Source: Haliscomenobacter sp041740695 (GTDB taxonomy: Bacteria > Bacteroidota > Bacteroidia > Chitinophagales > Saprospiraceae). Taken from it: a stretch of 64,000 nt of DNA. Each line of letters begins with the position of its first letter. The stretch's first letter is position 1. A program made the translations under genes and the position numbers. The stretch is taken from positions 1 to 64,000 of the forward strand of contig NZ_JBGSLK010000058.1 of assembly GCF_041740695.1 (NCBI RefSeq), in the 5' to 3' direction. Positions 52,035 to 61,860 of this stretch are shown here, in pieces. Below the pieces are notes generated by a model. It was not told the DNA's origin. It did no database searches and saw only the letters and a program-made list of their open reading frames with translations.

Positions 52035-54317
52035 TTATTGTTTGATTTGCGGCGGTTGCTGCTGGGTTATTTTGGGCTTAATTGGTTGCTGGCGAAACTT
52101 GGTCACATCCCGGTCCAGCGCCTCACGAGCAGATGCGCCGCTCGGTTTTTGCTCTGGCCCTTTTAGTTTGTCATCCAGGAATTGGGTCATTTTGGTGTAC
52201 AAATGAAAGCGGGTATTGCCCCCATAAATGCCGTGGTTGCGGTTGGGATAAAAATAGGTGTCGTACTGTTTGTCCGCATCCACGAGGGCGTTGACCAGTT
52301 CGGCGGTGTGTTGAAAGTGGACATTGTCGTCGCCCATGCCGTGTACGAGGAGGTATTCACCATTCAATTGATCCACAAAGTTGATCGGTGAGTTGTCTTG
52401 ATAACCACTAGGGTTTTCTTGCACGGTGCGCATGTAACGCTCGGTGTAGATGTTGTCGTACCATTTCCAGTTGCTCACTGGTGCCACCGCGATGGCGGCT
52501 TTGAAGGTACCTGCACCTTTGAACAAACAGAGCGAGGACATATAACCTCCGTAGCTCCAGCCAAAGATGCCAATCCGCGCCTGATCCACGTAGCGCAAAT
52601 TGCCCAGGTATTTGGCGGCTTCGATTTGGTCTTCGGTTTCGTATTTGCCCAATTGCAGGTAGGTCATTTTTTTGAACTCTTCGCCGCGCCCCCCCGTGCC
52701 GCGGTTGTCGACACAAGCGACGATGTAGCCTTTTTGGGCCAGCATCTGGAACCACCAATAATTCTGCCCACGCCAACTGTCCTTCACCTCCTGGCTGCCG
52801 GGGCCGCCGTAGAGGAACATGAAGACGGGATGTTTTTTGGTGGGGTCAAAATTGGCGGGTTTGATCATCCAGCCATTGAGGTCTACTCCTGCGCGGGATT
52901 TGAAGGCAAAAAACTCCACGGGTTGTACATTGTATTCCTTTTGCAGGTTTTTGACAAAAATATTGTCTTCGATGACCCGAACTTTGCTGCCTTTTTGATC
53001 AAAAACGGTATAAGTACTCGGCGCATTGGCCGTAGAATGATCGATCACATAGTAAGAAAAAGTGGGGCTGAATTGGGCGTTGGCCCAGCCCTTCTCAGCA
53101 AACAGTGCCATTTTGTTTTTGCCGTCCAGCCCAATTTGGTATACCTGCCGCTCCAGTGCTGAATTTTCAGCTGCCTGGTAATACAGGGTTCCCGTTTTTT
53201 CATCCACCCCATAATAATTGCTCACTTCCCACTTTCCAGTGGTGATTTGGCGCAACATATTGCCACTCAGATCGTAGAGGTAAAGGTGGTTCCAGCCGTC
53301 CATTTCGCTGGTCCAGATGAAGTGTTTGCCATCCTGCAAAAAGCTGAGGTTGTCGTGGATGTCCACGTAGTATTTGCTGTCTTCTTGCAGGATGAGCTGG
53401 GTTTTGCCCGTGGTCGCGTCAGCCAATACCAAATCCAGTTGGTTTTGGTGGCGGTTCAGCAGAAAGATGCTGAGTTTGCTGGGGTCGTTGGTCCATTTGA
53501 TGCGGGGAATGTATTCGGCAGCAGGGTCGGTTTCGGTTTTTACGGTCCGGCCCGAGCTCAGGTTGTAGATGTGGATGCCAACTTTGGAGTTTTTCTCCCC
53601 AACTTTAGGGTACTTAAAAGTCACGTAATCGGGATACATGCCCGCTTCGAAATTGGTCAGCGTAAATTGGGGCACCGCCTGCTCGTCGAAGCGAAAAAAA
53701 GCAATGCTGCTGCCATCGGGCGACCAGGCAAAACCTTTGTCCATCGAAAATTCTTCCTCGTATACCCAGTCCGTAGCACCATTGATGATGGCATTGAGCG
53801 CACCATCGTTGGTGATTTGGGTGGTTTTGCCAGAAGTCAAGTCCTTGTAATACAGGTTGTTTTTGTACACAAAAGCGACTTTGTCCGCTTTTGGAGAAAA
53901 ACTCGCGTACATCACTTTGCCTTCGGCAAACAAAGGAGTCAATTGTTTCTGGCTCCGGTCGTACACATAAAAGGTGGCCCGACTGGAATGCCGATAAATC
54001 GGTTCAATGCCCGAAGCCAGCAGGATTTTGCTTTCATCGGCGCTGAACTGGTATTCTTCAATTTGTACATTATTGCTCAGGGTCGCCGGGTCGAGGATGG
54101 TAGCCGTAGCAGCTCCGGTAGTCAGGTCGGATTGGACAATTTTGTTGCGGTCGAGTTTGGTGTAATGGCGACCGTCATTTTGAAACGTAAAACCTGGCAC
54201 AGTACGAGGAGAAAAGGTGTACTTTTTCCAAACATCTTCCAGGGTAATGGCCTTTTGAGCCTGTAGTGTGAGTATGGACAAACAGCTCAGGGTGACAAAA
54301 AGTAAACGCATGAACAT
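52035..54317 (-). CDS. Dipeptidyl peptidase IV-like S9 family peptidase
   Basis: A 760-aa secreted serine peptidase. Signal peptide MFMRLLFVTLSCLSILTLQAQ, then a DPP-IV N-terminal beta-propeller (about 35-480) with the double-Glu loop in DWVYEEEFSMDKGFAW that binds the substrate N-terminus. The hydrolase domain carries Ser588 (GWSYGGY), Asp663/664 (HGMGDDNVHF) and His695 (NRNHGIYGG). The C-terminal ~40 residues are Lys/Gln/Pro-rich and unusual for the family. It releases X-Pro dipeptides in the periplasm. It is a single gene. Confidence 0.92.
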   Translation of the reverse strand: MFMRLLFVTLSCLSILTLQAQKAITLEDVWKKYTFSPRTVPGFTFQNDGRHYTKLDRNKIVQSDLTTGAATATILDPATLSNNVQIEEYQFSADESKILLASGIEPIYRHSSRATFYVYDRSQKQLTPLFAEGKVMYASFSPKADKVAFVYKNNLYYKDLTSGKTTQITNDGALNAIINGATDWVYEEEFSMDKGFAWSPDGSSIAFFRFDEQAVPQFTLTNFEAGMYPDYVTFKYPKVGEKNSKVGIHIYNLSSGRTVKTETDPAAEYIPRIKWTNDPSKLSIFLLNRHQNQLDLVLADATTGKTQLILQEDSKYYVDIHDNLSFLQDGKHFIWTSEMDGWNHLYLYDLSGNMLRQITTGKWEVSNYYGVDEKTGTLYYQAAENSALERQVYQIGLDGKNKMALFAEKGWANAQFSPTFSYYVIDHSTANAPSTYTVFDQKGSKVRVIEDNIFVKNLQKEYNVQPVEFFAFKSRAGVDLNGWMIKPANFDPTKKHPVFMFLYGGPGSQEVKDSWRGQNYWWFQMLAQKGYIVACVDNRGTGGRGEEFKKMTYLQLGKYETEDQIEAAKYLGNLRYVDQARIGIFGWSYGGYMSSLCLFKGAGTFKAAIAVAPVSNWKWYDNIYTERYMRTVQENPSGYQDNSPINFVDQLNGEYLLVHGMGDDNVHFQHTAELVNALVDADKQYDTYFYPNRNHGIYGGNTRFHLYTKMTQFLDDKLKGPEQKPSGASAREALDRDVTKFRQQPIKPKITQQQPPQIKQ

Positions 54318-54358
54318 TTTTTTTGTGTTTTGTTGTAATAAACGCTAATCCCGTAGAA

Positions 54359-55846
54359 CTAACCCAATAGTTTATTCAAACGCTCCTGGATTTGATGAAA
54401 TTGCTGCTTTTTCTGGACAATTGAGGGTTCTGCCGCGCGTTCGACACAATTTTCGATGGGACAACGCTCACAAGTGGTGTGTACTTCGCGAGCAGGAATG
54501 GCCGGGTCGTTCAAAAATTGCACTTTTGAGCGCAATTCATCATCGATCAGCAGACCGATGGTCACACTCACATTTTTGTTCGGAGAGGGATAGGATGGGC
54601 GTGCAACGGTAATGCACAGGTATTTGTCTGCCGTGTTGAGGTAGTGGGAAATCTGGGGCCGGATCAACAACTCACTTGGATTGCCAGCTGATTTGAGCTG
54701 CGCCAGTTCTTGCAAGAGTGCAATGGATACCCAACGCCGGCAATAGTGCTCATAAATGCCATTGCCATGCGGATGGTGCTTGTGGTTGAGGTGTAACTCT
54801 TTGTCTACGTCGAAGCTATTTTGAATGGGGTCGTGTACAAAACGCAGGAAAAACAACTTGCGGATGCCAAAAAAGCCTGGCAAAATGTTGGTCAGGCGGT
54901 GGTAAAACATCTCTGGCGTAGCATCGTACTTGCGCATGATGTCCTGGAATGCTTCACCATCCCAGGTTTTGCGTTGGAAAAACAACTCCAGATCCTGCAC
55001 AATTGCCTTGAGTGGCAGGTGGAGGGCTACGGAAAAATAAATGGCCTGCGAATGGTTCAAAACCTCCTCGAAGGTGCGTCCCCGCAAAATGGAAGAAGTA
55101 TAGGCGCGCTCCTTGATGTTGAGAAATTGAAAGCCCAATTCTTTGCCGTATTCAAAGGCTCGTTGAATGGGTGAAAGTTTGCTACTCAAGAGCAATTCCT
55201 TGCGCTTGGGGATGAACAGGGAGCGCAAATGCTGCAACTCGGGATAACGGTCCAGGCCGTTTTCATGCACGATGTAGTCGTATTTTTCTTCCAGGATATT
55301 GCGCAATTGTTCGCCAGCCAAAGGGCGTTTAACCGAGATTTGGAACTCCACATTGAATTGATCGGCCGCTTTTTCGAGGCCATCAAAGTAGTTGTTGTTC
55401 AGTTCCAAATAAGAGCGGAGGGCACTGAAATAAAAATGCTCCTGCCGCAAGGCGTAATTGCGCGACAGTTCCAATAAGGTGGAAATAAACGCACCAACCC
55501 GCGAGGGGGCCCCGGCGATGATTTCGACTACCTTGGCCAGGTCGATGCCAAAACGCTCCAAAGGCAGTTCGTTGAGAAAATTGGATTGCAGCAAGTCGTG
55601 CACAGGTGCTAAACTTTCATCCATCTCCAGGGAAGTCAAATCCAGGGGCGCCACGTTTAAGGCTTTGGCCAGGGTTTGAATTTTTTCCCCTTTGGGGTAT
55701 TTTTTCCCCTTTTCAATTTCGTTGAGGTATGACACCGACATCCCTGCCTTTTCCGATAAATCTGCGAAAGATAGGTTCAATTGCTGTCGAAGTTGTTTTA
55801 CCTTCAAGCCGAAAAGAATCCGTTCATTTTGTGCTTTTGTACTCAT
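54359..55846 (-). CDS. XRE-family regulator with ScfR/RamB-like C-terminal domain
   Basis: A 495-aa regulator. The HTH_3 domain (about 10-66) reads LRQQLNLSFADLSEKAGMSVSYLNEIEKGKKYP. The central part corresponds to the IrrE/ImmA-like region but lacks a clear HExxH, so protease activity is not expected. The C-terminus has TTCERCPIENC, the DUF2083-type cysteine motif. Relatives in other phyla control acyl-CoA and acetate metabolism; here the target is unknown. It is divergent from the MutS-like gene, with a palindrome between. Confidence 0.83.
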   Translation of the reverse strand: MSTKAQNERILFGLKVKQLRQQLNLSFADLSEKAGMSVSYLNEIEKGKKYPKGEKIQTLAKALNVAPLDLTSLEMDESLAPVHDLLQSNFLNELPLERFGIDLAKVVEIIAGAPSRVGAFISTLLELSRNYALRQEHFYFSALRSYLELNNNYFDGLEKAADQFNVEFQISVKRPLAGEQLRNILEEKYDYIVHENGLDRYPELQHLRSLFIPKRKELLLSSKLSPIQRAFEYGKELGFQFLNIKERAYTSSILRGRTFEEVLNHSQAIYFSVALHLPLKAIVQDLELFFQRKTWDGEAFQDIMRKYDATPEMFYHRLTNILPGFFGIRKLFFLRFVHDPIQNSFDVDKELHLNHKHHPHGNGIYEHYCRRWVSIALLQELAQLKSAGNPSELLIRPQISHYLNTADKYLCITVARPSYPSPNKNVSVTIGLLIDDELRSKVQFLNDPAIPAREVHTTCERCPIENCVERAAEPSIVQKKQQFHQIQERLNKLLG

Positions 55847-55871
55847 ACCGGGTTAAAAATAGTTTTTTCCA

Positions 55872-55883
55872 GCGAATATTCGC
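55872..55883. promoter_or_regulatory. Palindrome between divergent XRE and MutS-like genes
   Basis: GCGAATATTCGC is a perfect 12-bp palindrome ending 3 nt before the MutS-like ATG and 26 nt from the XRE gene start. Its position suggests an operator that could block transcription or translation of the ATPase gene. This is inferred from symmetry only. Confidence 0.4.
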
Positions 55884-55886
55884 AAT

Positions 55887-57677
55887 ATGAATTATCAGGA
55901 ACGAGAGAATCACTTTCGGCAAGTGGCCGATCAGTTGAAAAAACGCTACAATTTGCTCTCCTTGGGGCGCTTGTTGTACTTCGTGGTGGCAGTGGCTTTG
56001 ATCATTTTTTTAGCCCAGCAGCACTGGAGTTTGGCCCTGGGTTGGGCGATTCTGGCCATTGCGTTTTTTTTGTGGCTGATCCTGCGGCACCGCAAGGTGC
56101 AGGAAGCCGAGCAACACCATCGTCGACTGGCTGAAGTCAATCGGCAAGAACAGGCCGCCCTGGATTACCATTTTACAGAATTCCCCAGTGGTGAACAATA
56201 CGTTGATCCACTGCATCCGTATTCCGGCGACCTCGATTTGTTCGGTCCGTATTCGATTTTCCAGTTTTGCAACCGGACGGTCACTGCAGCGGGCAGCAAT
56301 CAATTGGCGGAGTGGCTACAGGTGGCGGCAACACCCGAGGTGGTACGTGCCCGCCAGCAAGCAGTGCAGGAATTGGGTCCTCAGTTGGACTGGCGGCAAC
56401 ATTTTCGGGCCCACGGTCTGGCACAACCCGATGAGCAAGCCTACCAACTGGCTTTGCAAAAATGGATGGACGAGCCTTTTTTTGTGTACGGCAAAAAATG
56501 GATGCGCTGGGCACTGTGGCTATTGCCCATCTGGGGGATCGCGGCCTTGATCGTCATTGTACCCAATTATCCGCTGATCCTGGTTTTGCTTGCGGTATTG
56601 CCTGCGGCCCTTTTGCTCCGCCAAACGCTCCAGCAAGTCAATCGTACTCTGGAATACACCGCTAAAGCCGAGAGCTGGTTGCTACGCTACGGGATTCTGA
56701 TTCAACAAATTGAAAAACTAGCGGTTAAAACACCTTTATTACAATACCTACAAGGGCATTTTCGTAATATGGAAGCCCAGTTTGGCGCATCCCAGGCCAT
56801 CCGTCAATTGTCCTATTTTCTGGCACAACTGAATGTACGCAACAACCCCTTTGCCATTTTCCTCAACCTGATTGGAGTTTGGGATTTACAATGGGTGTAT
56901 CAATTGGAAAAATGGAAAGCCCAACACCGGGAGGATCTGCCCCATTGGTTTGCAGCCCTGGGCGAAATGGACGCCCTGAGCAGTTTGGCGAACTTGCATT
57001 ACAACCAGCCAGATTGGGTTTTTCCGGTATTGCATCCAGAGGCGAGTTTGTCGGCCACACAATTGGGCCATCCTTTGATCCCGGGTAATCGCCGCGTTGG
57101 CAACGACTTACAGATGCCTACCCATCAACACTTAAAACTACTAACGGGCTCAAACATGGCCGGAAAAAGTACCTGGCTGCGTAGCCTGGGGGTCAATCTG
57201 GTGCTTGCCCAAGCAGGAGCGCCCGTGTGTGCACAAGCATTAAATATGCCGCCTTTGTTGGTGTTTACGGGAATGCGCACGCAGGACGACCTCTCGGCCA
57301 GTGCCTCTTCTTTTTATGCGGAGTTGCGCCGCTTGCGGGCCATGCTCGATGCGGTAATTGCGCAGCAAGGACAGAGCACCGGGGTGTTTTTCCTGCTAGA
57401 TGAAATTTTGAAAGGCACCAACTCACGTGATCGCCACCAAGGCTCCCGCGCATTGATGCTGCAATTGTTGCGCCATGGCAGTGCGGGTTTCATTGCCACC
57501 CATGACCTGGAACTGACGGCGATGGAAGCAGAAAACCCGGGCTTGATTCAAAATGTGTGTATGGAAGTGGCCATTGAAGAAGATGAATTGTACTTTGATT
57601 ATACGCTCAAACCCGGCATCAGCCAGAGTTTTAATGCGTCCTTATTGATGCGGCGCATGGGTATTGGAGTGGATTGA
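55887..57677 (+). CDS. Membrane-anchored MutS-like ATPase
   Basis: A 596-aa protein. Paired membrane helices lie at about 29-45/49-67 and 207-228/230-246. A helical MutS lever-like region follows (about 250-410), then the MutS ATPase domain. That domain has Walker A GSNMAGKST (421-429), FFLLDEILKGTNSRDR with Walker B and signature (501-516), and the H-loop ATHD. The mismatch-recognition domain with Phe-X-Glu is absent. It is therefore not canonical MutS or MutS2; a membrane role in DNA handling or transport is unknown. It is divergent from an XRE regulator. Confidence 0.85.
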   Translation: MNYQERENHFRQVADQLKKRYNLLSLGRLLYFVVAVALIIFLAQQHWSLALGWAILAIAFFLWLILRHRKVQEAEQHHRRLAEVNRQEQAALDYHFTEFPSGEQYVDPLHPYSGDLDLFGPYSIFQFCNRTVTAAGSNQLAEWLQVAATPEVVRARQQAVQELGPQLDWRQHFRAHGLAQPDEQAYQLALQKWMDEPFFVYGKKWMRWALWLLPIWGIAALIVIVPNYPLILVLLAVLPAALLLRQTLQQVNRTLEYTAKAESWLLRYGILIQQIEKLAVKTPLLQYLQGHFRNMEAQFGASQAIRQLSYFLAQLNVRNNPFAIFLNLIGVWDLQWVYQLEKWKAQHREDLPHWFAALGEMDALSSLANLHYNQPDWVFPVLHPEASLSATQLGHPLIPGNRRVGNDLQMPTHQHLKLLTGSNMAGKSTWLRSLGVNLVLAQAGAPVCAQALNMPPLLVFTGMRTQDDLSASASSFYAELRRLRAMLDAVIAQQGQSTGVFFLLDEILKGTNSRDRHQGSRALMLQLLRHGSAGFIATHDLELTAMEAENPGLIQNVCMEVAIEEDELYFDYTLKPGISQSFNASLLMRRMGIGVD

Positions 57678-57711
57678 TTTGAGGGTAAAACATTGGTATA
57701 TAGGCAATAAA

Positions 57712-57775
57712 AAAGGGATCCATCTGTAGCTGTAACAAAATCAATGAAGGCGAGTAGCTACATTTGGACCCCTTT
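57712..57775 (+). terminator. Hairpin downstream of the MutS-like gene
   Basis: Arms AAAGGGATCCATCTGTAGCT and AGCTACATTTGGACCCCTTT pair over 20 nt with three mismatches around a 24-nt loop, 34 nt after the stop codon. It may be another dispersed hairpin element rather than a dedicated terminator. Confidence 0.5.
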
Positions 57776-58338
57776 GCGAATAATATAAACACTATGTTTA
57801 CAGTGTTATATTGTTAACAAAATCAAATAAACTTACAGAGTTCTATCATCGTGCATGTGAATTAGCTTGTCTAAAAGCGTAGCCCGGAGGCTACGCTTCG
57901 GATTTTGGCAACAGGTATTAAGAGGAACTTATGTGGAAGCATTTTCTTCCCTCTGTGTTTGTTCATACAACAAAGTACGCGTAAAATTCGCCTGGTGTCA
58001 GTAACGTTTCACAGTGCAAAAAGACGGGTCAGTTTTTATGTTTCTTTTTAAATTATACTTATTAAATATTTGATTTGCAAAATTTTACATTGTGTACACC
58101 ATTAAATTAGCTCACATTTTGGACGTTATTTCGACAATTCTTTTTTGACTAGATTTCAGTTTTCGATCGAAAACATGGCCAATCTTCATTTTTTGGGTTG
58201 GTCATCGCCCTGTGATTTGGGGCAATGACCAAAATATGCCCTGCGCTGGATCTTGCAAAAGTGCCGTGACCGGCTGATGGTAGGTAGGTAAATTTGTACC
58301 TATAACTGCTCTTTTCACAAAACCCAAAATATCAAGCT
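57776..58338. other. AT-rich intergenic region without a clear gene
   Basis: About 560 nt with no credible long frame. It contains a strong hairpin at 57875-57898 (AAGCGTAGCC, loop CGGA, GGCTACGCTT) and a TAAATTTG near 58288, matching the -7 consensus, upstream of a small frame. No tRNA or known RNA family was recognised, but a small RNA cannot be excluded. Confidence 0.5.
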
Positions 58339-58491
58339 ATGAAAACTTTATTTACCGATGTGGTGACTATTTTGATCTACCATCTATTCAAAAGGTATGA
58401 TTTGTATGATTCAATTGAATTACAAAGGTGTATCGGGCCTCCCGAAGGAAGAACAAACAGGACAGGAATAGAACTTGATTTAATCCTTTGA
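58339..58491 (+). CDS. Possible small protein (50 aa)
   Basis: The frame starts MKTLFTDVVTILIYHLFKRY and continues to DLIL before TGA. It has a hydrophobic N-terminal third. A TAAATTTG box lies about 45 nt upstream. No family was recognised, the codon evidence is thin, and it converges on the helical-protein gene. This is a tentative call. Confidence 0.3.
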   Translation: MKTLFTDVVTILIYHLFKRYDLYDSIELQRCIGPPEGRTNRTGIELDLIL

Positions 58492-58529
58492 ACAGTGACG
58501 GCTATCTCTCTGTGAGATGGCCGTCCATC

Positions 58530-60047
58530 CTAGTCCAGGCAATTTGCAACCCATTGCCACAGTATTTCATAAGGGATGATTTCGATTTTAAAATGTTGGT
58601 CAGGATGACCTTTGGGGATTTGGGTGACGGTTTTGATCATGTCCACCGTTTTTTTCAAAAACAACTTTTTATTAAAAGCAGTCCCTGCCACCGAACACAA
58701 CATTCTAATGAACAATTGGGTGCGATAGTATCCGTCTTCTGTATTGAAATGTTTAACCCGGTATTTTCGTAGTGAAGTCAATTTATCGTGTGCTCGATCA
58801 AACTCCTTGGCTTGCAGCAAGAACAAAAACTGAGCAATTAGAATGGGAACATTCAGCCCTTTTTTATCCTTGGAGTAGTTGGGCACTTGATTCAAAAATT
58901 TGTTCAATCTAAAATTCAAAACTTTTTCGAGCTGAATACCTGAGTTGATCGATTCATTGCGATCAGCTAAAATCAAGTAGGCGGCCAGCAATGTCCAGGA
59001 CTCTTTGATTGATTCCGGCATTGTGGCAAAATTTCTACTGGAATATATTTTAGTGGCAGTTTCGCAGGCAAATTGGTATTTGGTCGCCTTTAGGGAAACG
59101 AGCAATTGATTGTCGAGGTACAAGAACCAATTCCTTGAACCTTCAATTTCCGCTTGAATGACTTCCGAATTTAACCTTAAAGCTTCAGTATATCGATCCA
59201 GCATGGTCAGGCAGATGACTTTGTGGACTTTAAAAACAGCCATAATTCGGGGCGAAGTGCATAATTTATCGTTCAAACTGCGAATTGCTTCATCACAAAC
59301 CGCAATGGCATCATGCCAATGAAACCTCGCCATTTCCCCAATGTACCTGGTGGCATAATACCCACTCACAAAGATGATCGTGTTGCATTTTTCTTTATAC
59401 AGTGACAATGATTCCACTAAGGCATGCGCCCGCTTCGAGATTTGCAACTGGGTCGATTTAAATTTCACAGCTGGTGCGATGACCGCTTGATAACTCTCCA
59501 TCGCCTTATTTTCCGCCAGCCAATCCAGTCGCAATCTTTCCACATAAGCCTGATAATAAAGGTACTGCTCGGAATCTGGCACCCGTTCAACGTAGTAACG
59601 TTTCAAAAAAGTAGCCATTTCGAGTGCCACCAGTGTAACATCGTTTTGCACAGCCAGTTCGATGATTGATTTAGCGAGAATGCAAGCATTTTCAGGACAG
59701 TGACGGTACACCAAGGTTTGGAAAGTAGCGAGTTTGCGCAGGCACTCAAAATTGGCTTTTTGGGTGGTGTTAAAATTTGGGCTGGTCTCAGTGTCCAAAA
59801 ACAACAAAGGAGCAAACAAGCGCCGCCGGAATTCCAGTAAAAAACGCCGAAAGGGACGGCCTTTGACATCCAATCCCAACAATTGAGCGCCTTCGATTTC
59901 ATTGCGCACTTGTCCCTCCGCCAAGGCATGGTACATGATTTTGTAGCGGGTTTCTTGCACGCCCGGTCGAAGAGGCCTGGTCAGCACCTCGACTTGGCGC
60001 AATTTGTATCCATCGATGACATGGGTAAACTCTTTTAGGTCAGTCAT
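58530..60047 (-). CDS. Large helical hypothetical protein, paralogue 1
   Basis: A 505-aa soluble, almost entirely helical protein with no recognised family. Helix pairs such as NDVTLVALEMATFLKRYYVE, FHWHDAIAVCDEAIRSLNDK and VHKVICLTMLDRYTEALRLN look like degenerate TPR units. It shares blocks with the next upstream gene (APLLFLDTETS/NTLLFLDLTQE and AEIEGSRNWF/DEIEGNLNWY, at similar positions and overall length). The two are tandem paralogues in one operon, 66 nt apart. Function unknown; a scaffold or regulator role is a guess. Confidence 0.72.
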   Translation of the reverse strand: MTDLKEFTHVIDGYKLRQVEVLTRPLRPGVQETRYKIMYHALAEGQVRNEIEGAQLLGLDVKGRPFRRFLLEFRRRLFAPLLFLDTETSPNFNTTQKANFECLRKLATFQTLVYRHCPENACILAKSIIELAVQNDVTLVALEMATFLKRYYVERVPDSEQYLYYQAYVERLRLDWLAENKAMESYQAVIAPAVKFKSTQLQISKRAHALVESLSLYKEKCNTIIFVSGYYATRYIGEMARFHWHDAIAVCDEAIRSLNDKLCTSPRIMAVFKVHKVICLTMLDRYTEALRLNSEVIQAEIEGSRNWFLYLDNQLLVSLKATKYQFACETATKIYSSRNFATMPESIKESWTLLAAYLILADRNESINSGIQLEKVLNFRLNKFLNQVPNYSKDKKGLNVPILIAQFLFLLQAKEFDRAHDKLTSLRKYRVKHFNTEDGYYRTQLFIRMLCSVAGTAFNKKLFLKKTVDMIKTVTQIPKGHPDQHFKIEIIPYEILWQWVANCLD

Positions 60048-60113
60048 TTTACTGTGCTTTGATTAACAATGGTGTAGGTGGTTTATGCTATAGATTTTAT
60101 GAACAAGCGCTGC

Positions 60114-61586
60114 TTAAAGTCTAATCAGGGTATCCATAATTTGCTCAATCTTGATGATTTCTGGCGCAGCCTCGGGGCTGCTGTAATCCAGCGGCAGGTT
60201 TTTCAATTGGGTTATACATTCCAGAGCCGCCTGCGCAGGTTTTTGTCCAGCTTCAATGTCCTGAAGGGTTGTGACCAATGTTTCCAAGCGTCGGGATTGT
60301 GGCGCACAAGCCCCACTCCATTCCAGATATTGCTGAAACCAATTTGCGACCTGCCCACTTGCCCCACTTTGTATCCATTTTGGCAATTGCAACAACAATA
60401 AGGCAGCTTTGGCATCCAAATTCGCACTACTCATTTCTGGTAGATGCAAATTGCGAAAAGGCAGACAATTCGCCATCAGCATACCTTTGACCCGATTGGG
60501 GATAGAGAGTATGCCCAGGTCGGCTAAACTCAACAAAACGCTGTTGTACAGTCGCTTTTGTTCCTGAGGCCATTCGGGGTATTTATTCTTTAGGTTTAAG
60601 GTCTTGGCCAGGTCTAGCGCTGCTGCATATTTGCTTTGGTGTAAAAGCCAGGTCAGTTTCATCTCTTGCAGCCGGTACCAGTTGAGGTTACCTTCTATTT
60701 CATCGGCAATGGCAGCGTTTAATGCCTCCAATGCTTGATCCAGCTGGCCCAGATTGGCCCAACCCAATGCTTTGCTCAGGGAAAAAGCACCGATTTTTGC
60801 CGGGCTGGATACACTTTTACGGCTCAACAATTGTGTAGCTTGATTGCTGATTTGTACTACTTTCTCCCATTCCGCCTCCAAAAAAGCAGCTTGCAGTTTC
60901 AGAAAGTAAAAATTGAGCACAAAGGCGCTAGTGGTACAGGAATCTGCGTAGGGTTGTAATCTTTGACAAGCTTCTTTGGCGTGCTGGGACAGCGACTGGG
61001 CGCTACACGAGGCTTGATTTTGCAAAAACAAAAAGGCACAGTATTCATCGTCCGCGGCCTGTTCCGCCTGGAGGATGTTTTCGTATTGATCGATGAGTTG
61101 GCAATATTTTTTGAACCCACTCATGTTTCCATCGTGCAGGGCGCAAAACTGACGAAGTTGCGCGGCAGTTTCGATCACAATTGTGGTGAGTTCGTAGGCG
61201 GTAGCCATTTGGAGAATTGACTCGGCAATCTCGCGCAGCGACTTGAAGGCACCTGCCGCCATCAGGGTTTTTAACACCGCAAGCCGTTGCCAACAGAGGT
61301 AAGCTACCCGCCGGGGATCATGATGGTCTTCCTGGGTCAAATCCAAAAACAATAAGGTATTCCAAAGCCGTTGACGCGACTGGCTGGGATCATGGCAGGT
61401 CGCTTTTGAATGGCCATTCATTCCAGGAGTAGGCGCCATTTGATGGTCAGCATCAGCATACCCATTTTCAAATACACCCTCAACCCAGAATGGAGATTGT
61501 TTGATAGAAATGCTATCAAATACTTCGATGTGCTGATCGGCTGAGTAATTTTTTAACAATAAAACTAATTCTCTGAATTCTTCCAT
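60114..61586 (-). CDS. Large helical hypothetical protein, paralogue 2
   Basis: A 490-aa helical protein and paralogue of the gene downstream. TPR-like stretches include ALGWANLGQLDQALEALNAAI and LTWLLHQSKYAAALDLAKTL. The N-terminus MEEFRELVLLLKNYSADQHI has no signal peptide, so it is cytoplasmic. It is the first gene of the two-gene unit. The AT-rich 270-nt region upstream separates it from a divergent small gene and probably holds both promoters. No family was recognised. Confidence 0.72.
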   Translation of the reverse strand: MEEFRELVLLLKNYSADQHIEVFDSISIKQSPFWVEGVFENGYADADHQMAPTPGMNGHSKATCHDPSQSRQRLWNTLLFLDLTQEDHHDPRRVAYLCWQRLAVLKTLMAAGAFKSLREIAESILQMATAYELTTIVIETAAQLRQFCALHDGNMSGFKKYCQLIDQYENILQAEQAADDEYCAFLFLQNQASCSAQSLSQHAKEACQRLQPYADSCTTSAFVLNFYFLKLQAAFLEAEWEKVVQISNQATQLLSRKSVSSPAKIGAFSLSKALGWANLGQLDQALEALNAAIADEIEGNLNWYRLQEMKLTWLLHQSKYAAALDLAKTLNLKNKYPEWPQEQKRLYNSVLLSLADLGILSIPNRVKGMLMANCLPFRNLHLPEMSSANLDAKAALLLLQLPKWIQSGASGQVANWFQQYLEWSGACAPQSRRLETLVTTLQDIEAGQKPAQAALECITQLKNLPLDYSSPEAAPEIIKIEQIMDTLIRL

Positions 61587-61860
61587 GAATCAGAAATTTA
61601 AAGAAGCCCGCGAAAAGCACAATTGATAGACAATAGATAAGATCCAAACTTAAATAACTCGTAGCCGATTTTCAAAATTAATATTTATTTGGTATTTACC
61701 AAATAATGACTATTTATTTACTAAAAAAAACGGCAGCAACTACATTTTCATGTATTTAGGCTGGTCATTTTTGCACAAAAATGCCTTGCTTTGTTGTAAA
61801 TTAAGCCTCACATTTGGACAAAAAAACATACTTTATCTTTTAACCGGCAAGCTAGAGAAA

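Noticed and set aside
53247..54266. 339-codon plus-strand frame opposite the DPP-IV gene
   Set aside because: Shadow of the peptidase propeller domain, with no family features of its own.
57875..57898. tRNA-like or small RNA gene at the strong GC hairpin
   Set aside because: It is only a 10-bp stem with a tetraloop; there is no cloverleaf or promoter, so it is treated as a REP-like hairpin.
60085..60118. Possible diverged copy of the inverted repeat at 34429 (ATAGATTTTATGAACA)
   Set aside because: Similarity covers only about 14 nt of one arm and may be chance.
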